Positions 32,818-45,130 of a DNA stretch of 57,897 bases are shown piece after piece (within the stretch, counting starts at the first letter, position 1; every line of letters starts with the position of its first letter). Position numbers and translations under genes: made by a program. Source of the DNA: Marisediminicola senii (GTDB taxonomy: Bacteria; Actinomycetota; Actinomycetes; Actinomycetales; Microbacteriaceae); the NCBI RefSeq assembly GCF_011057645.1, contig NZ_JAALGE010000015.1, forward strand, positions 1 to 57,897, given 5' to 3'. The notes under the pieces are model-generated. The model saw only the letters and a list, made by a program, of their open reading frames with translations. It did no database searches and had not been told where the DNA came from.

Positions 32818-32919
32818 ATGAAGGCTCGACTCGCTATCGCCTGGGCCCTCGTGGGCATTCCGCTGGCCTACGGCGTCACCATGACGCTGATCAGGGTCAC
32901 GGCGCTGTTCAGCGGCTAG
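32818..32919 (+). CDS. MFS transporter small subunit (33 aa)
   Basis: A single-helix protein whose core WALVGIPLAYGVTMTL matches the tiny proteins found behind OFA/MFS carriers in actinobacteria (pattern W-x-x-V-G-x-P-L-A-Y-G-V). AAAGGA lies 8-9 nt before the ATG, and the start is one base past the carrier's stop. It is below the length cut-off of most gene finders. It likely associates with and stabilises the carrier in the membrane; that role is inferred from strict linkage. Confidence 0.85.
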   Translation: MKARLAIAWALVGIPLAYGVTMTLIRVTALFSG

Positions 32920-32953
32920 CAGCACCCGCCCGCTGCACCCGGCCACAGAAAGC

Positions 32954-32991
32954 GACGGGCAGTCACGGTCTTCGGATCGCGGCTGCCCGTT
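32954..32991. terminator. Hairpin terminator after the OFA carrier operon
   Basis: ACGGGCAG pairs with CTGCCCGT around a loop that contains a second small stem (ACGGTC-TTCG-GATCGC, imperfect). It is followed by TTCTGTGTTTC. It sits between convergent genes (OFA unit and lacI) and shares GGGCAGTCACG with the hairpin at 39805-39844. Confidence 0.7.
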
Positions 32992-33037
32992 CTGTGTTTC
33001 GAAAACTATTCGGCGGCACAGATCCTGCGCCGCAAAC

Positions 33038-34036
33038 TCAGCGCGGCGGTCCGGTCGTGCCGCGGGGCACCAGCCTCGTCGGCAGCTGCACGTGGGTGAC
33101 GTCGGGCTTCTCGCCCCTGAGGAGGGCGAACAGCATGGATGCCGCGACCTCCCCCAGTCGCTGGATGGGCTGGCGAACGGTGCTCAGGGGCGGGGTGTGC
33201 CGTGACGCCTCGGGGATGTCGTCGAACCCGATCACCGACAGCTGCTCGGGAACCGAGATGCCCAGCTCCGCCGCCGCCGCCATCACGGCGATCGCCGAGA
33301 GGTCGTTCGAGGCGAAGATCGCGGTCGGCCGCATCTCCTGCGACAGCAGCTCGTGGGCGAGCTCGCGCGAGGCATCCACCTCGTACCGGCCGATACCGAC
33401 CAGGCGCGGGTCGAAGGCGATGCCCGCGTCGATGAGGGCGCTGCGGTACCCGGCGTCGCGGAGTCCCGCCGATCGCAGGTCGGGGCGACCGGCGATGAAG
33501 CCGATGCGGGTGTGGCCGAGGCCGATCAGGTAGCGGGTGGCCAGCTGCGCGCCGTGGTAGCTGTCGGATTCGATCGTCGGGAGGTCTGCCCGCCCGGTGT
33601 GCGGGTCGATAGCCACGATGGGCACGTCGGCCGAGACGGAGACGATCGACGGCGTGACCATGATCAGGCCGTCGACGAGGGTGCCGCTGAGCCGCGAGAC
33701 CGACCGTCGTTCCCAGCCCTCCCCCGGGCCGTCCTGGGAGCCCGCATAGGCGAGGAGGTCGAACCCGGTGCCGAGCATCGCCGACCCGACGCCCTTGAGA
33801 ACCTCGGCGCTGAACGGCTCGAACTCGGGAACCAGCACCCCGATCACGCCGGTGCGACGCGAACGCATGCTGCTTGCGCCGAGGCTCGACTGGTAGCCCA
33901 GCCTGTCCACGACCTCGATGACCCTGCGCACCGTGTCCGGTGACACCCCGTAGCGTCCGTGCACGGCCTTGGAGACCGTCGACACCGAAACACCTGCGGC
34001 GGCGGCGACGTCATTGATTGTTGCCCTGCGTCCCAT
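33038..34036 (-). CDS. LacI-family transcriptional regulator
   Basis: A 332-residue repressor with an N-terminal helix-turn-helix TINDVAAAAGVSVSTVSKAV (6-25), a hinge region RRTGVIGVLVPEF, and a periplasmic-binding-protein-like sugar domain ending in FASNDLSAIAVM and SVIGFDDIPEA. It is divergent from a sugar importer and GH3 gene, and an excellent LacI-type palindrome (34063-34074) lies between. It is presumed to repress both until the sugar or a breakdown product binds. Its own TATAGT box is 7 nt before the ATG, so it appears leaderless. Confidence 0.93.
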   Translation of the reverse strand: MGRRATINDVAAAAGVSVSTVSKAVHGRYGVSPDTVRRVIEVVDRLGYQSSLGASSMRSRRTGVIGVLVPEFEPFSAEVLKGVGSAMLGTGFDLLAYAGSQDGPGEGWERRSVSRLSGTLVDGLIMVTPSIVSVSADVPIVAIDPHTGRADLPTIESDSYHGAQLATRYLIGLGHTRIGFIAGRPDLRSAGLRDAGYRSALIDAGIAFDPRLVGIGRYEVDASRELAHELLSQEMRPTAIFASNDLSAIAVMAAAAELGISVPEQLSVIGFDDIPEASRHTPPLSTVRQPIQRLGEVAASMLFALLRGEKPDVTHVQLPTRLVPRGTTGPPR

Positions 34037-34043
34037 TCGGCTG

Positions 34044-34072
34044 ACTATAACGAATGGAAAAGGTTTTCGAAA
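34044..34072 (-). promoter_or_regulatory. Promoter of the LacI gene (leaderless, operator-covered)
   Basis: On the minus strand TTTCGA (34067-34072) and TATAGT (34044-34049) are 17 nt apart, and the ATG at 34036 begins seven bases after the -10. The -35 lies inside the palindromic operator, so LacI would repress its own gene. Confidence 0.55.
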
Positions 34073-34078
34073 ACGTTT
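34063..34078. promoter_or_regulatory. LacI-type operator
   Basis: The 12-bp perfect palindrome GTTTTCGAAAAC (34063-34074) carries the central CG expected for LacI-family operators, and an overlapping palindrome AAACGTTT follows at 34071-34078. It covers the -35 of the lacI-type gene and abuts the TTGACA of the importer operon. An 11-nt partial copy, GTTTCGAAAAC, lies at 32996-33006 behind the regulator gene. Confidence 0.72.
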
Positions 34079-34105
34079 GACATGACTTATTTCTGCGGCG
34101 ACACT
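34077..34105 (+). promoter_or_regulatory. Promoter of the sugar importer operon
   Basis: A consensus TTGACA (34077-34082) and a weak GACACT -10 (34100-34105), with a 17-nt spacer. The -35 overlaps the right edge of the LacI operator. The leader to the first ATG is about 110 nt. Confidence 0.5.
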
Positions 34106-34222
34106 GAACTCACTCTTGGACGCTGGGGTTGGGACGCGCAGGCTGCCGTCTGCTGTCGCTGGTGCGAATGCACGCCCCTCCGCGACAGGTACCACTCGAA
34201 GAAGAGAACGGACACAGCACAG

Positions 34223-35515
34223 ATGAAAACCAAGAAAATCCTGGCGGGGTCAGCCCTGCTCATGGCAAGCGCCATGGTCCTCACCGGCTGTGCCGGCGGC
34301 GGCGCTGCAGAGGAGAACGCCGACGGCAGCGTCACGCTGACCATGTGGCACAACTCCACCACCGGACCGGGCGCGGAGTACTGGGACACCACCGCGGCGG
34401 CATTCGAAGCTGCCAACCCCGGCGTCACCGTGGATGTGCAGCAGGTGCAGAACGAAGAGATGGACGGCCGCCTGCAGACCGCCCTGAACTCGGGTGACGC
34501 GCCCGACATCTTCATGGCTCGCGGTGGCGGCAAGCTCGCCGACGTGGTCGAGGCTGGCCAGGCCATGGACCTCACGGAGGGCATCACCGAAGAGACGCGC
34601 TCCGCCCTGGGCGACGCCGTGCTCGACGCATTCGCCATCGACGACAAGATCTACGGCGTACCCACAGCCGTTCTGCCGTCTGGCCTCTTCTACTCGGGCG
34701 ACCTGCTCGAGGCAGCGGGGGTCACCACGCCCGTCGCGACGATCGACGACCTCGAGACCGCGACCGACGCCCTCAAGGAGTCCGGCGTAGACCCGATCGC
34801 CGTCGGCGCCAAGGACGCCTGGCCCGCAGCCCACTGGTACTACAACTTCGCACTACGCGCATGCTCGCAGGATGCGATGAACGATGCGGCCGCAAGCCGC
34901 AGCTTCGACGACCCGTGCTGGCTCGAGGCCGGGGAGAACCTCCAGTCGTTCCTCGACACCGAACCGTTCAACAACGGCTACCTCACCACCGCCGCGCAGC
35001 AGGGTGCAGGGTCCTCCGCGGGCCTCATTGCCAACAAGCAGGCCGGCATGGAGCTCATGGGAGCCTGGAACCCCGGCGTCATCGCTTCGCTGACCCCCGA
35101 CGAGCAGCCGCTGCCCGACCTGAGCTGGATGCCGTTCCCCGAGGTCGAGGGCGGCGACGGTGAAGCCGGTGCGATGATGGGCGGCGTCGACGGTTATTCG
35201 TGCTGGGTCGACGCTCCTGTCGAGTGCATCGACTTCCTGAACTTCACGGCTGAGCAGGCCAACCAGGAGGCGTATGCAGAAGCCTTCGTGACCATTCCCG
35301 CGTCGCAGGACGCGCAGAGCGCCGTCACCGATCCCTCGCTGCAGAACGTGCTCCAGGCCTACAACGAGGCGCCGTACGTGATCGTCTGGCTCGACACCCT
35401 CTACGGACAGAACGTGGGCAACGCGCTGAACGTGGCCGTGGTCGACATGTTCGCCGGCAGTGGTACCGCCCAGGACATCGTTGACGCGGTCAGCGACGCC
35501 GCGTCGCGTAGCTAG
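34223..35515 (+). CDS. Sugar ABC transporter substrate-binding lipoprotein
   Basis: A 430-residue exported lipoprotein. The signal peptide MKTKKILAGSALLMASAMVL is followed by lipobox LTGC with Cys23, then the family-1 binding-protein fold (VTLTMWHNSTTGPG; GDAPDIFMARGGGKLADVV; YGVPTAVLPSGLFYSGDLLE; NKQAGMELMGAWNPG). It captures an oligosaccharide or glycoside outside the membrane and hands it to the two permeases that follow. It is the first gene of the operon behind the LacI-controlled promoter. The exact sugar is unknown; the GH3 enzyme in the same operon suggests a beta-glycoside or xylo-oligosaccharide. Confidence 0.95.
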   Translation: MKTKKILAGSALLMASAMVLTGCAGGGAAEENADGSVTLTMWHNSTTGPGAEYWDTTAAAFEAANPGVTVDVQQVQNEEMDGRLQTALNSGDAPDIFMARGGGKLADVVEAGQAMDLTEGITEETRSALGDAVLDAFAIDDKIYGVPTAVLPSGLFYSGDLLEAAGVTTPVATIDDLETATDALKESGVDPIAVGAKDAWPAAHWYYNFALRACSQDAMNDAAASRSFDDPCWLEAGENLQSFLDTEPFNNGYLTTAAQQGAGSSAGLIANKQAGMELMGAWNPGVIASLTPDEQPLPDLSWMPFPEVEGGDGEAGAMMGGVDGYSCWVDAPVECIDFLNFTAEQANQEAYAEAFVTIPASQDAQSAVTDPSLQNVLQAYNEAPYVIVWLDTLYGQNVGNALNVAVVDMFAGSGTAQDIVDAVSDAASRS

Positions 35516-35527
35516 TACGACAGAACC

Positions 35528-36568
35528 ATGACATCAGCCCAGGACACGTCCCGCGACATCGCGGGCGCGCCAGGGGCGACGAACACCGCCGGGGGCAGCT
35601 CAGCCAAGCTGCCCCCGTCGGCGTCGCCCGCCCGTCTTCCCGCGGGGGAGAAGCGTCGCCGATCCGGCGGCTGGATCCCCCGCCTCGAACTGGCGCTCCT
35701 GATCGGCCCCGCGCTGATCACGTTCGTCGCGTTCGTTATCTTCCCCGTGGCCATCGCCGCCTACTACGGCTTCTTCAGCTGGTCCGGCTACGGCCCGGCC
35801 GTCGACTTCGTGGGCATCCGCAACTACGTGACGATCCTCACGGACTCGTCGTTCCACGAGGCCCTCGGCAACAACGTATTCATCGCCGTCGCCTCCCTCA
35901 TCCTCCAGGGCCCCCTCGCCCTCGGACTCGCGCTCCTGCTCAACCGCAAGATGCGTGGACAGTCGATCATCCGCGTGCTGATCTTCGTGCCCTACGTCAT
36001 CGCCGAGGTCGTCGTGGGTATCGGGTGGAGCCTGATGCTCCAGTCCAACGGCGCGCTGAACGGCCTTCTCGTGAAGGTCGGACTCGGCGACCTCGCCCAG
36101 GACTGGCTGTCGAACCCGGCAATCGCCATCTGGACCCTCGTCGTCATCATCACCTGGAAGTACATCGGCTTCGCCGTGATCCTCTTCCTCGCCGGACTCC
36201 AGGGCGTGCCGGAGGAGCTCTCGGAGGCGGCATCGATCGACGGTGCGACCTATTGGCAGGTACAGCGATACATCGTGCTGCCCCTGCTCGGGCCCACCAT
36301 CCGCATCTGGGCGTTCCTCTCCATCATCGGTTCGCTGCAACTGTTCGACCTGGTGTGGATCATCTGGGGTCAATACGTCGCCGGAACGGCGGGAACCTCC
36401 ACCATGGCGACCTACATGGTCGCTAACGGGCGCAACTCGGGCAGCTACGGCTACGGAAGCGCCGTCGCCGTCGTCATGTTCGTGCTGTCGCTCATCGTCG
36501 CGCTGATCTACCAGCGCTTCCTGTTGCGCCGCGACACCGCGGGCGCCGTTACCGGAGGAAAGAACTGA
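35528..36568 (+). CDS. Sugar ABC transporter permease (MalF type)
   Basis: A 346-residue permease with six predicted helices. After a 60-residue basic, disordered N-terminus come LELALLIGPALITFVAFVIF (first helix) and later the EAA loop PEELSEAASIDGATYWQV (about 228-245), which docks the ATPase. It follows the binding-protein gene by 12 nt. It forms the channel with the next gene product. No ATPase gene is present in the locus. Confidence 0.93.
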   Translation: MTSAQDTSRDIAGAPGATNTAGGSSAKLPPSASPARLPAGEKRRRSGGWIPRLELALLIGPALITFVAFVIFPVAIAAYYGFFSWSGYGPAVDFVGIRNYVTILTDSSFHEALGNNVFIAVASLILQGPLALGLALLLNRKMRGQSIIRVLIFVPYVIAEVVVGIGWSLMLQSNGALNGLLVKVGLGDLAQDWLSNPAIAIWTLVVIITWKYIGFAVILFLAGLQGVPEELSEAASIDGATYWQVQRYIVLPLLGPTIRIWAFLSIIGSLQLFDLVWIIWGQYVAGTAGTSTMATYMVANGRNSGSYGYGSAVAVVMFVLSLIVALIYQRFLLRRDTAGAVTGGKN

Positions 36569-37455
36569 TGGCCACCGCAATCTCCGAGAAGCCGCAGAAG
36601 GCGGCCGAGCCGCGCGTGAAGCCGGCTCCCGCCTCCATCAAGCGCGGCGGAACGCCGATCATCTACTTCGTCGCCCTCGTGCTGATCGGGTTGATGCTCA
36701 CGCCGGTACTCTTCATCATCCTCGGCGGCTTCCGCTCAAACTCGTCGATCACCGTCGACCCGTCGGGCTTCCCCGTCGAGTGGCAGTGGCAGAACTACGC
36801 CGAGGTCCTGACCAACGCGGTGTTCTGGCAGCAGGTCGGCAACTCGTCGATCGCCGCGATCACGACGACGCTCATCGTCGTCGGGCTGGGGCTCATGGCG
36901 GCATTCGGCCTCGCGCGCTACCAATTCAGGGGCCGCGGCGTCATCTACGCCCTGTTCGCCGCCGGCCTCATGTTCCCGATGACCGTGGCGATCACGCCGC
37001 TCTACATCCTGGTGCGCGACCTCGGCCTGACGAACTCCCTCGCCGGTGTCATCATTCCCCAGGTGGCATTCGCCCTGCCGATCACGATTATCATCCTGGT
37101 GCCATTCCTCGCAGCCATTCCGAATGAACTGCAGGAGGCAGCATCGATCGATGGATGCTCGCGCCTCGGGTTCTTCTGGCGCATGGTGATCCCGCTGTCG
37201 GTCCCCGGGGTGATCACCGTCGGTATCCTCGCGTTCATCGCCAGCTGGAACAGCTACATGCTCCCGCTGTTCATCCTCGCGGACCCCGCGCTGTATACGC
37301 TCCCGCTCGGAACCCAGGTGTTCGCATCGCAGTACTCGGTCGACACCGCCCGCGTGCTCGCGTTCACCGCACTGTCGATGATCCCGGCACTGGTGTTCTT
37401 CAGCCTGTTCGAACGTCGCATCGTCGGTGGCCTCACCGGCGCCGTGAAGGGCTGA
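36568..37455 (+). CDS. Sugar ABC transporter permease (MalG type)
   Basis: A 295-residue permease with six helices, the MalG-type loop ALGLARYQFRGRG-like segment FGLARYQFRGRGVIYA, and the EAA loop PNELQEAASIDGCSRLGF (about 186-203). Its ATG overlaps the previous stop (TGATG). It pairs with the MalF-type permease; energy must come from a shared ATPase encoded elsewhere, as with MsiK in other actinobacteria (inference). Confidence 0.93.
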   Translation: MATAISEKPQKAAEPRVKPAPASIKRGGTPIIYFVALVLIGLMLTPVLFIILGGFRSNSSITVDPSGFPVEWQWQNYAEVLTNAVFWQQVGNSSIAAITTTLIVVGLGLMAAFGLARYQFRGRGVIYALFAAGLMFPMTVAITPLYILVRDLGLTNSLAGVIIPQVAFALPITIIILVPFLAAIPNELQEAASIDGCSRLGFFWRMVIPLSVPGVITVGILAFIASWNSYMLPLFILADPALYTLPLGTQVFASQYSVDTARVLAFTALSMIPALVFFSLFERRIVGGLTGAVKG

Positions 37456-37461
37456 TCCGCA

Positions 37462-39756
37462 ATGACTACCGACAACACCGTGGCTTCAGCGCGCGTACTC
37501 GCGCTGCTGGAGTCCATGACCCTCGCCGAGAAGATCGGACAGCTCGGCAGCTTCTGGGTCGACCAGGGCGACGACCTCGTCGCCCCGATGGCCGGGGAGA
37601 TGGCGTCGTCGACGAAGTACGACGAGGCCAGCAAGGACGGCATCGGACACCTCAGCCGGGTGTACGGCACCCGGCCGGTCGACCCGATCGAGCGCGCCGA
37701 CTGGCTGTGGACCGAGCAGCGGCGCCTCCGTGCGGAGACCCGTCTCGGCATCCCGGCCATCGTGCACGAGGAGTGCCTCACCGGCCTCGCGGCGTGGAAG
37801 GCCGCGACCTTCCCCACCCCGCTCGCGTGGGGTGCGTCGTTCGACCCCTATACGGTCGAGGAGATGGCCCGCACCATCGGCGGTTCGATGCACGCCCTCG
37901 GAATTCACCAGGGCCTCGCCCCGGTGCTCGACGTCATCCGCGACGCTCGCTGGGGTCGGGTCGACGAGTGCATCGCCGAGGATCCGTACGTGGTCGGCAC
38001 CATCGGTACCGCCTACGTGCGCGGACTGCAGGACGCGGGCATCGACGCGACGCTCAAGCACTTCGTGGGCTACTCCGCGTCGCGCTCCGGCCGCAACCAC
38101 GCGCCGGTATCCGCAGGTCCCCGCGAGATCGCCGACGTGCTGCTCCCTCCCTTCGAGATGGCAGTGCGCGACGGTGGAGCGCGCAGCGTGATGAACTCGT
38201 ATGCCGAGATCGACGGCATGCCCGTCGCCGCGACATCCGAGTACCTCACCGACCTGCTGCGCGACGCGTGGGGCTTCGAGGGCGTGGTGGTCTCCGACTA
38301 CTTCGCCGTGCGGTTCCTCGAGACGATGCACGGCGTCGCCAGGGATGGCGCGGAGGCCGCGCGCCTCGCCCTGACCGCGGGACTCGACGTCGAGCTGCCC
38401 ACCACTGATGCCTTCGGCGAGCCGCTGCTGCGCCTGCTGCAGGATGGCGGCATCGACCCGTCGGTCGTCGACATCGCGGTGCTGCGGGTGCTCATGCAGA
38501 AGGAGCGCCTCGGCCTTCTCGATGAGACGTTCGACACCCCGCCGACCGAGATCGAGCTCGACAGCCCGGCGCACCGGGCCGTGGCGCGGCGCCTCGCAGA
38601 GGAGTCGGTCGTGATGCTCGCGAACCACTCCGTGCTGCCCCTCGCCGCGCCAGCACGCCTCGCGGTGATCGGACCCAACGCCGACTCGGCGGAGGCACTG
38701 ATGGGCTGCTACTCGTTCGCGAACCACGTGCTGGCACACCACCCGGAAACCGAGATCGGGTTCGAGATCCCCACCGTTCTCGACGCGATCCGATCGGAGT
38801 TCGCCGACAGTGACATCACGCACGTCGCCGGCTGCGCCGTGGAGGGCCACGACCGTTCCGCGATCGCCGACGCGGTGGCTGCGGCCACCGCCGCCGACGT
38901 CGCCGTGGTGGTCGTCGGAGACCGGGCCGGGCTCTTCGGGCGCGGCACGGTCGGCGAAGGCAACGACGTCGAGAGCCTCGAGCTCCCCGGCGTGCAGCGC
39001 GAACTAGTTGAGGCGATCGTTGCGACGGGAACCCCCGTCGTGATGGTGCTGCTGACCGGTCGGCCGTACTCGCTGTCGTGGGCACTGGACTCCGCGACGG
39101 TACCCGACGCGGTGCTGCAGGCGTTCTTCCCGGGCGAAGAAGGAGCACCGGCGCTGGCCGGCATCCTCTCCGGAGTGGTGAACCCGAGCGGCCGCCTGCC
39201 GGTGTCCCTCCCCCGGTCGGCCGGGGCGCAGCCGTACTCGTACCTGCACCCGACGCTCGGTGGACCGAACGAGATCACCAGCGCGAGCAGCGCACCGGTT
39301 CGCCCGTTCGGCTTCGGCCTGTCGTACTCGTCGTTCACCCACGACGAGCTGACCGTGGAGCAGACAGCGCCCACCGCGACGTCGTTCCGGGTGTCGGTCC
39401 GCGTGGCCAACACGAGCGAGCGGGCAGGCACCGACGTGGTGCAGCTCTATGCCCGCGACGTGCACGCGCAGGTCACCCGTCCGGTCGCGCAGCTGCTCGG
39501 CTACGCCCGCGTCGACCTCGAGGCGGGGCAGGACACCATCGTCGACTTCGACGTTCCGACCACGAGGCTCGCGTTCACCGGTCGCTCAGGCCATCGCATC
39601 GTCGAGCCGGGGCAGGTCGAACTGTGGGTCGGCGGATCGTGCGCTGACAAGGAGACCACCGGGTCGGTCGAGCTGGTGGGCGACGAGCACGTCGTCACCC
39701 CCGAGGACCGTCGGGTGACCGTCGCGGGTGCGCGCTCGGTCGTGCACACCGGATAG
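37462..39756 (+). CDS. Glycoside hydrolase family 3 beta-glycosidase (cytosolic)
   Basis: A 764-residue three-domain GH3 enzyme: a TIM-barrel domain with LKHFVGYSASRSGRNHAPV and the nucleophile D279 in GVVVSDYFAV, an alpha/beta sandwich (about 380-590, VVGDRAGLFGRGTVGEGND), and a C-terminal fibronectin-III-like domain. It has no signal peptide, so it acts on sugars brought in by the upstream importer. The family includes beta-glucosidase and beta-xylosidase; motif order fits either. The start is ATG 37462, 6 nt after the permease stop. A perfect hairpin follows. Confidence 0.94.
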   Translation: MTTDNTVASARVLALLESMTLAEKIGQLGSFWVDQGDDLVAPMAGEMASSTKYDEASKDGIGHLSRVYGTRPVDPIERADWLWTEQRRLRAETRLGIPAIVHEECLTGLAAWKAATFPTPLAWGASFDPYTVEEMARTIGGSMHALGIHQGLAPVLDVIRDARWGRVDECIAEDPYVVGTIGTAYVRGLQDAGIDATLKHFVGYSASRSGRNHAPVSAGPREIADVLLPPFEMAVRDGGARSVMNSYAEIDGMPVAATSEYLTDLLRDAWGFEGVVVSDYFAVRFLETMHGVARDGAEAARLALTAGLDVELPTTDAFGEPLLRLLQDGGIDPSVVDIAVLRVLMQKERLGLLDETFDTPPTEIELDSPAHRAVARRLAEESVVMLANHSVLPLAAPARLAVIGPNADSAEALMGCYSFANHVLAHHPETEIGFEIPTVLDAIRSEFADSDITHVAGCAVEGHDRSAIADAVAAATAADVAVVVVGDRAGLFGRGTVGEGNDVESLELPGVQRELVEAIVATGTPVVMVLLTGRPYSLSWALDSATVPDAVLQAFFPGEEGAPALAGILSGVVNPSGRLPVSLPRSAGAQPYSYLHPTLGGPNEITSASSAPVRPFGFGLSYSSFTHDELTVEQTAPTATSFRVSVRVANTSERAGTDVVQLYARDVHAQVTRPVAQLLGYARVDLEAGQDTIVDFDVPTTRLAFTGRSGHRIVEPGQVELWVGGSCADKETTGSVELVGDEHVVTPEDRRVTVAGARSVVHTG

Positions 39757-39804
39757 CGGCGGCACCTGCATCCATTGCCCCCTGATGGGCGCCGGATACA
39801 GCGA

Positions 39805-39844
39805 AGCGGGGCAGTCACGATCTCTCGATCGTGACTGCCCCGCT
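39805..39844. terminator. Perfect 18-bp hairpin between convergent operons
   Basis: AGCGGGGCAGTCACGATC, loop TCTC, then its exact complement. It lies between the GH3 gene and ilvC and probably ends transcription from both sides; T-tracts are weak. Confidence 0.8.
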
Positions 39845-39871
39845 GTCGTTCGTGCGAGGGGCCGCCGCGAG

Positions 39872-43335
<3,464 letters not shown>

Positions 43336-43382
43336 GGGTATGGGGGTCCTTAGTTGTAGCGAGTGGTCGCGGCGACGCCCGG

Positions 43383-45077
43383 TTACCCGGTGATGGCGCC
43401 GACGGCCGCGGAGTGCACGAGCTTCGAGTACTTGGCGAGTACGCCGCGGGTGTAGCGCGGGGGAAGGGGGTTCCAGCCGTCACGGCGAGCGGTCAGCTCC
43501 GCGGGGTCGACCAAGAGGTCGAGTGATCGAGCTGCGATATCGACCCGTATGAGATCACCATCGCGCACGAAGGCAATGGGCCCTGCGTCCACTGCTTCGG
43601 GTGCTACGTGGCCGATGCACAGTCCGGTTGTGCCGCCTGAGAATCGCCCGTCGGTCAAGAGTAATACATCTTTGCCGAGGCCAGCCCCCTTGATGGCTGC
43701 GGTGATGGCGAGCATCTCCCGCATGCCGGGACCGCCCTTGGGTCCTTCGTAGCGAATCACGACGACGTCGCCCGCACCGATGGTGCCCTCGGTGAGGGCA
43801 TCCATCGCCGCGCGCTCGCGCTCGAAGACCCTCGCGGGTCCTTCGAACACGTCGGCGTCGAAACCGGCGGTCTTGACCACCGCGCCCTCGGGGGCGAGGG
43901 ATCCGTGCAGCACCGTGAGTCCGCCGGTCGCGTGGATGGGGTTGTCGAGGGTGCGCAGCACCTCGCCGTCGAGGGGGTCGACAGCGAGTTCGGCGAGGTT
44001 CTCGGCCAGCGTCTTGCCGGTGACGGTGAGCGCGTCGCCGTGCATGAGCCCGGCGTCGAGCAGCGCCTTCATCAGTACGGGGAGACCGCCCTGGCGGTCG
44101 ACGTCGTTCATGACGTACTTGCCGAACGGCTTGAGGTCGCCGAGGTGCGGCACCCTGTCCCCGATGCGATTGAAGTCGTCGAGGGTGAGGTCGACCTCGG
44201 CCTCGTAGGCGATGGCCAGCAGGTGGAGGATCACGTTGGTCGATCCGCCGAGCGCCATGGCCACGGCGATGGCGTTCTCGAAGGCGTGCTTGGTGAGGAT
44301 GTCGCGGGTGGTGATGCCGAGGCGCAGCAGGTTGACGACGGCCTCGCCCGAGCGGTGCGCGTAGTAGTCGCGCCGACGGTCGGCGGCGGCGGGCGACGCC
44401 GAGCCGGGCAGGCTGAGCCCGAGGGCCTCGGCGACGCTGGCCATGGTGTTCGCGGTGTACATGCCGCCGCAGGCACCCTCGCCGGGCGCGAATGCGCACT
44501 CGATGCGGTGGGCGTCCTCTGGGCTCATCCGGCCGGCCTTGACGGCGCCGACCGCCTCGAACGAGTCAATGATCGTGATGTCCTTCTCGGTACCGTCGCT
44601 GAGCTTGACCCAGCCCGGCGCGATGGATCCCGCGTAGAGGAACACCGACGACAGGTCGAGCCTCGCCGATGCCATCAGCATGCCGGGGATCGACTTGTCA
44701 CAGCCGGCGAGGAGCACGGAGCCGTCGAGGCGCTCGGCCTGCATGACGACCTCGACGGAGTCGGCAATGACCTCGCGGCTCACCAGGGAGAAGTGCATTC
44801 CCTCGTGGCCCATCGAGATGCCGTCGGAGACGGAGACCGTGCCGAACTGCAGCGGGTAGCCGCCACCGCCGTGCACGCCTTCCTTGGCGGCCTGCGCGAG
44901 ACGGTCGAGGGAGAGGTTGCATGGCGTGATCTCGTTCCACGAGCTCGCGATGCCGATCTGCGGCTTGTCCCAGTCGGCGTCGCCCATGCCGACGGCCCGG
45001 AGCATGCCCCGTGAGGTCGTCGCCTCGATGCCGTCGGTGACGACGCGGGAGCGGGGTTTTGGGTCTATTTCAGCCAT
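43383..45077 (-). CDS. ilvD: Dihydroxy-acid dehydratase
   Basis: A 564-residue iron-sulfur dehydratase. Cluster cysteines lie in the [26 protein letters not shown] and [14 protein letters not shown] blocks, and the catalytic C-terminal region has [20 protein letters not shown]. It converts dihydroxy acids to 2-oxo acids for Val, Ile and Leu. The ATG lies six bases after a TACACT box, so ilvD seems to be translated from a leaderless mRNA that continues into ilvB-N-C. Confidence 0.97.
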   Translation of the reverse strand: MAEIDPKPRSRVVTDGIEATTSRGMLRAVGMGDADWDKPQIGIASSWNEITPCNLSLDRLAQAAKEGVHGGGGYPLQFGTVSVSDGISMGHEGMHFSLVSREVIADSVEVVMQAERLDGSVLLAGCDKSIPGMLMASARLDLSSVFLYAGSIAPGWVKLSDGTEKDITIIDSFEAVGAVKAGRMSPEDAHRIECAFAPGEGACGGMYTANTMASVAEALGLSLPGSASPAAADRRRDYYAHRSGEAVVNLLRLGITTRDILTKHAFENAIAVAMALGGSTNVILHLLAIAYEAEVDLTLDDFNRIGDRVPHLGDLKPFGKYVMNDVDRQGGLPVLMKALLDAGLMHGDALTVTGKTLAENLAELAVDPLDGEVLRTLDNPIHATGGLTVLHGSLAPEGAVVKTAGFDADVFEGPARVFERERAAMDALTEGTIGAGDVVVIRYEGPKGGPGMREMLAITAAIKGAGLGKDVLLLTDGRFSGGTTGLCIGHVAPEAVDAGPIAFVRDGDLIRVDIAARSLDLLVDPAELTARRDGWNPLPPRYTRGVLAKYSKLVHSAAVGAITG

Positions 45078-45083
45078 GTTACG

Positions 45084-45089
45084 AGTGTA
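45084..45089 (-). promoter_or_regulatory. -10 box of the leaderless ilvD promoter
   Basis: TACACT on the minus strand, six bases before the ilvD ATG. The -35 position is weak. There is no room for a leader peptide, so classical attenuation at the head of the operon is unlikely. Confidence 0.45.
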
Positions 45090-45130
45090 GAACCCTCACA
45101 CCCGGCGTTTGCCCGCCGGGGCGGCGACCC

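Noticed and set aside
43336-43382. Attenuator or leader peptide ahead of ilvB
   Set aside because: The gap is 47 nt with no hairpin series or run of Val, Ile or Leu codons; ilvB simply follows ilvD.
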